DNA of 24,080 nucleotides, taken from IMG/VR virus record IMGVR_UViG_3300019776_000811, positions 1 to 24,080 of that record. One strand, 5' to 3'. The notes below the pieces were generated by a model that was not told the origin of the DNA, did no database searches, and saw only the letters and a list, made by a program, of their open reading frames with translations. Source of the stretch: a virus. Positions 21,895-24,080 of this stretch are shown piece after piece; positions within the stretch are counted from its first letter, which is position 1; each line of letters opens with the position of its first letter. The position numbers and the translations under genes were made by a program.

Positions 21895-22560
21895 CCGCGC
21901 TTAAATGCAGCCGTGAGCAAACCTGTAGACACCTTCGGCCAGCGCCTGAAGTTGGCGCGCCTTCAGCGCGGCCTGACACAGCCGCAGCTGGCCAAAGCCG
22001 CAGGGCTGAAGCAGCCCAACATTTCCAAGCTGGAACGCGAATCCACGATGGCCACGACCGGCATGGCCCGGCTGGCTGCTGCGCTTGGGGTGTCGCCTCG
22101 ATGGCTTGAGTTTGGCGATGTGCAAGAGCCCGATTGGGCCCAGCGCCCGGGCCATGACAACGGCCGCCGCCGGGGCGGAGTCGCTCTTGTGTTGAGCGAC
22201 CAGCCGGCGCCTGATTACGTTCCTGTCATCACCTGGGAACTAGTCTTGAACACACCTTTGCCACCGCGTTTTGCCGTGTCGATGCCCGACGACTCAATGA
22301 CCCCCTGGCTTCGCGCCGCAGACCTGGTGCGGTTCGCTACGGGCTTGCCCGCGCGCCCAGGCGATGTCGTGCTGGTGTCCGATGGGCAGGGCGGCCTGTA
22401 CGTGCGCAGCTACCGCGAACGTCGCCCAGGCCACTGGGTAGCCGCGCCAATGAACACGGCTTACCATGAGCTCGATTCGCAGCGCGACGACTTGGTCATC
22501 GTGGGCGTCTTTACGGGCATGGATCGATGCCTGAACAACGACAGGGGATCTCCGTCATGA
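21889..22560 (+). CDS. CI-like prophage repressor (HTH + S24 peptidase-like domain)
   Basis: This is a 223-residue repressor. Its N-terminal HTH (TFGQRLKLARLQRGLTQPQL, then AKAAGLKQPNISKLERE, residues about 15-52) is of the XRE type. Residues about 110-210 match a LexA/CI S24 fold: SMPDDSMTPWLRAADLVRFA with Ser136, then PARPGDVVLV and GGLYVRSY. Two features suggest weak or absent RecA-driven self-cleavage: Arg173 stands where the catalytic Lys is expected, and the linker (about 75-110) has no Ala-Gly or Cys-Gly. No Shine-Dalgarno is visible before the ATG at 21889 or the alternative GTG at 21913, so the start is uncertain and the mRNA may be leaderless, as for lambda cI. The 3' end overlaps the lipoprotein gene by 4 bases. 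Confidence 0.88.
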   Translation: MQPRLNAAVSKPVDTFGQRLKLARLQRGLTQPQLAKAAGLKQPNISKLERESTMATTGMARLAAALGVSPRWLEFGDVQEPDWAQRPGHDNGRRRGGVALVLSDQPAPDYVPVITWELVLNTPLPPRFAVSMPDDSMTPWLRAADLVRFATGLPARPGDVVLVSDGQGGLYVRSYRERRPGHWVAAPMNTAYHELDSQRDDLVIVGVFTGMDRCLNNDRGSPS

Positions 22561-23462
22561 CGGACTGGTGGTTAGGCTGTACGAGGTCACACCTCATCCG
22601 CCCCACGCACCTCCTTCTGCTGTTGTGCGCAAGCGCACTGGCAGGCTGTACGTCTTTGCCCTACTCACCACAGCCGAGGAACTTTGATCGGGGCCTGGAG
22701 GCGCTTGCCCAACTGGACTACGAGGTCGCGTATCGCTTTCTGGAACAACCGAGCCTAGGAACCGAGGCGGACGTGCTGCAGCTCATGAGGCAGAAGCCCG
22801 AACTTCTGGCCGCAGCTGAGCAGACTTTCTCTACGCAGGCCTTGGCAGCGTCTATCGCTCGCTATGGCCGAGCCGAGTCATTCCGCATCGAGCACTCCCG
22901 CCTTCAGCGGTTCGCCGTCTACTCATCTGCAGACCGGTTCGACGTTGCAAGTACAGCGTTCGCGGCCCTTTATCCGCAGGAGCTGGTTCAGTATCACGCC
23001 AAGGAGGCCGAGCGCGCTCGCGTGGCACGCCTTCCAGAGGCCGAGCAACAAGCCTACTGGGCAGATTCGTTTCGACGAAGCGTCGAGGCTGCCACGGTTC
23101 GAGGCGTCATCTTGAGCGCGCAACACATTGACGAATCGAACCCAGGCACGAGATCAGGCGCAGCTTGGGGTGCGGCCATTGGTCAGGCCGCCTACATCGA
23201 CAGCGCTTCCTGGCGTACCTATCGAGCCTCTTCTCAGCTTGCTGCTGGCCTACTCGGCGCAATGCTTGGTAGCACGCTGGATCAGAGGCCCACAAAGCAG
23301 TACCTCAAGGTCTACTTTGTGAAGACGCCGGCAGGCGAGACCAAGCGGATCGATGAGCAAGCCAAGGACGCGATCTTGCTTCCTGTCGGTTCATGCCTTG
23401 AGTACCGCGAACCCTTTCACCTGGTCCTGCTACCTGACACCTTGTGCACTGCACAGCGGTAG
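22557..23462 (+). CDS. Lipoprotein in the rex position, candidate lysogenic-conversion / exclusion gene
   Basis: This 301-residue protein starts at an ATG overlapping the repressor stop (ATGA), with an AGGGGA site 8 bases before it. The N-terminus has a hydrophobic core (LLLLLCASALAGC) with lipobox LAGC, lipid Cys at residue 31. Thr at +2 suggests outer-membrane sorting. A helical middle part follows (LEALAQLDYEVAYRFLEQ, RFAVYSSADRFDVASTAF, EQQAYWADSFRRSVEAA). Near residues 200-245 are two Gly/Ala-rich glycine-zipper-like stretches (GAAWGAAIGQAA; AAGLLGAMLGS) and a C-terminal YLKVYFVKTPAG strand. Base composition is visibly lower in GC than the phage genes. It was not recognised as a named family. 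Co-expression with the repressor suggests it acts in the lysogen, perhaps in superinfection exclusion; this is an inference. Confidence 0.75.
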   Translation: MTDWWLGCTRSHLIRPTHLLLLLCASALAGCTSLPYSPQPRNFDRGLEALAQLDYEVAYRFLEQPSLGTEADVLQLMRQKPELLAAAEQTFSTQALAASIARYGRAESFRIEHSRLQRFAVYSSADRFDVASTAFAALYPQELVQYHAKEAERARVARLPEAEQQAYWADSFRRSVEAATVRGVILSAQHIDESNPGTRSGAAWGAAIGQAAYIDSASWRTYRASSQLAAGLLGAMLGSTLDQRPTKQYLKVYFVKTPAGETKRIDEQAKDAILLPVGSCLEYREPFHLVLLPDTLCTAQR

Positions 23463-23471
23463 CACCGTGCA

Positions 23472-23535
23472 GCCCAACCTCTCCCTCAAGCTGACCGGGC
23501 TGCCGCCGCCCGCGCCGCGCGCTGAAGCGTTGAAG
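23472..23535 (+). repeat. attC-like degenerate element after the lipoprotein gene
   Basis: It begins with GCCCAAC, matching the RYYYAAC integron core, continues CTCTCCCTCAAGCTGACC, like the left arm of known attC sites, and ends GCGTTGAAG, close to GTTRRRY. The 64-base length fits attC. Inner pairing is imperfect. It starts 10 bases after the lipoprotein stop codon. The call is tentative. Confidence 0.3.
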
Positions 23536-23542
23536 ACTGAGC

Positions 23543-23567
23543 GCGTCGAAAAAATATTCTTCTACGC
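23543..23567. promoter_or_regulatory. Candidate operator dyad beside the rightward promoter
   Basis: GCGTcGAA (23543-23550) and TTCtACGC (23560-23567) form a 25-base dyad with an AT-rich centre and one mismatch per arm. It ends exactly at the -35 box of the next promoter. Confidence 0.4.
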
Positions 23568-23596
23568 TTGACCTGAAAGATTCTTTTAGGAATACT
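23568..23596 (+). promoter_or_regulatory. Rightward phage promoter (PL-like position)
   Basis: A -35 TTGACC (23568-23573), a 17-base spacer and a -10 AATACT (23591-23596) form a plausible sigma-70 promoter. The spacer holds the second copy of the 14-base motif shared with the Cro control region. The next gene starts 29 bases after the -10. Confidence 0.65.
23574..23587. promoter_or_regulatory. Candidate operator copy 2 (14-base motif in the promoter spacer)
   Basis: TGAAAGATTCTTTT lies between the -35 and -10 of the rightward promoter, where a bound repressor would block RNA polymerase. It matches the copy at 21847-21860 in 13 of 14 positions. Confidence 0.4.
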
Positions 23597-23624
23597 GCAG
23601 CCCGTCAACACGACGGAGCCGCAG

Positions 23625-24002
23625 ATGTCACTGACCACCACCGCCCCAACGCCCGAGCGCGCGACCTTTCGCGGCACGTTGGACGAGCCGGCCACCAAAG
23701 CCGCCACACTGGCCCACTACCGGGCCGAAGCCGCGAAGGCCGCTGACAGCCACATGCTCAGCATGCGCGTGCCCGAAGCCACGCTGCATCCCAGCCGGGC
23801 AGCGCCCAAGTGCAGCGACTGCACAGCCAAGACCAAAGCAGGCTTCTGTGACCACCCGGCCATGCCGGTTAGTTTGGTCACAGGCAACCCCTTGATTGCC
23901 TGCCAAGAGGCCCGCGTGGAAGAAGGCGGCGCGTGCGGTTCAGCCGCCGCGCTGTTCGTGCGCCGCGATGGCAGCGGCAATGCCACCGGGAGCGCCGCAT
24001 GA
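23625..24002 (+). CDS. Cys-rich small phage protein, function unknown
   Basis: This 125-residue protein is the first gene of the rightward operon; its ATG follows a GGAG site at 8 bases. The N-terminal half is an Ala/Glu-rich helix (ATKAATLAHYRAEAAKAA). The second half has CSDCTAKTKAGFCDHP (residues 63-78) with Cys63, Cys66, Cys75 and His77, plus Cys93 and Cys104, which looks like a small zinc site. The C-terminus is low-complexity. The family is not recognised. It overlaps the next gene by 4 bases (ATGA). A regulatory or recombination accessory role would fit an early-operon position but is not shown. Confidence 0.65.
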   Translation: MSLTTTAPTPERATFRGTLDEPATKAATLAHYRAEAAKAADSHMLSMRVPEATLHPSRAAPKCSDCTAKTKAGFCDHPAMPVSLVTGNPLIACQEARVEEGGACGSAAALFVRRDGSGNATGSAA

Positions 24003-24080
24003 GCCGCGCCATCGACCTGCGTCTGGCGCCCGCCCAGCATGCCGAGCACCTGGAGGTGCAGGCCTACACCTACGCCTACG
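23999..24080 (+). CDS. Unknown phage protein (partial, 5' end only)
   Basis: The first 27 codons of a gene are visible (MSRAIDLRLAPAQHAEHLEV then QAYTYAY) and run off the right edge. It overlaps the previous stop by 4 bases and belongs to the same rightward operon. Too little is visible for any functional call. Confidence 0.55.
   Translation, partial: MSRAIDLRLAPAQHAEHLEVQAYTYAY

Overview
The window is most of a temperate, long-tailed (siphovirus-type) prophage in a very GC-rich bacterium. Gene content and codon use suggest a betaproteobacterium of the Burkholderiales (for example Comamonadaceae). That is inferred from style and family resemblance, since no host gene lies inside the window. 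No integrase, lysis gene, tRNA, rRNA or CRISPR array was found, so the phage extends beyond both edges.

Layout. From about 21.8 kb down to position 1, every gene reads leftward (minus strand). The early block is a small Cro-like HTH protein, a winged-helix-like protein and an 888-residue TOPRIM primase/VapE-type helicase. A structured 300-base gap follows, then a small phage protein and a Q/ArpU-like candidate antiterminator, with a terminator just behind it. The late operon then runs: HNH endonuclease, P27-type small terminase, large terminase, small membrane protein, HK97-type portal, S49 prohead protease, major capsid protein, two small head proteins, gp8/gp6-type connector, head-closure protein, DUF3168 tail completion, HK97 gp10-like, tail tube, tail assembly chaperones G and GT, tape measure, two minor tail proteins, a DUF6950-type (K-like) protein, and a J-like tail tip protein cut by the left edge. 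Many late genes overlap by 1-4 bases, as expected for translational coupling.

To the right of a short control region (about 21844-21912) the genes read rightward. They are a CI-like repressor, a lipoprotein gene that overlaps it by 4 bases and has visibly lower GC, a second candidate phage promoter, a small Cys-rich protein, and the start of another gene.

The most notable points are: (1) a complete-looking -1 frameshift cassette joining the two tail chaperone frames (A AAA AAC, an SD-like element upstream, a GC-rich hairpin downstream); (2) a lipoprotein in the position lambda uses for rex, directly behind the repressor, possibly delivered on an integron-like cassette; (3) a repressor that keeps the S24 serine but has Arg where the catalytic Lys is expected and has no Ala-Gly or Cys-Gly cleavage site in its linker; (4) hairpins or terminators inside the late operon, just upstream of the capsid and tail tube genes, downstream of a Q-like gene; and (5) a shared 14-base motif in the two control regions that may be an operator.
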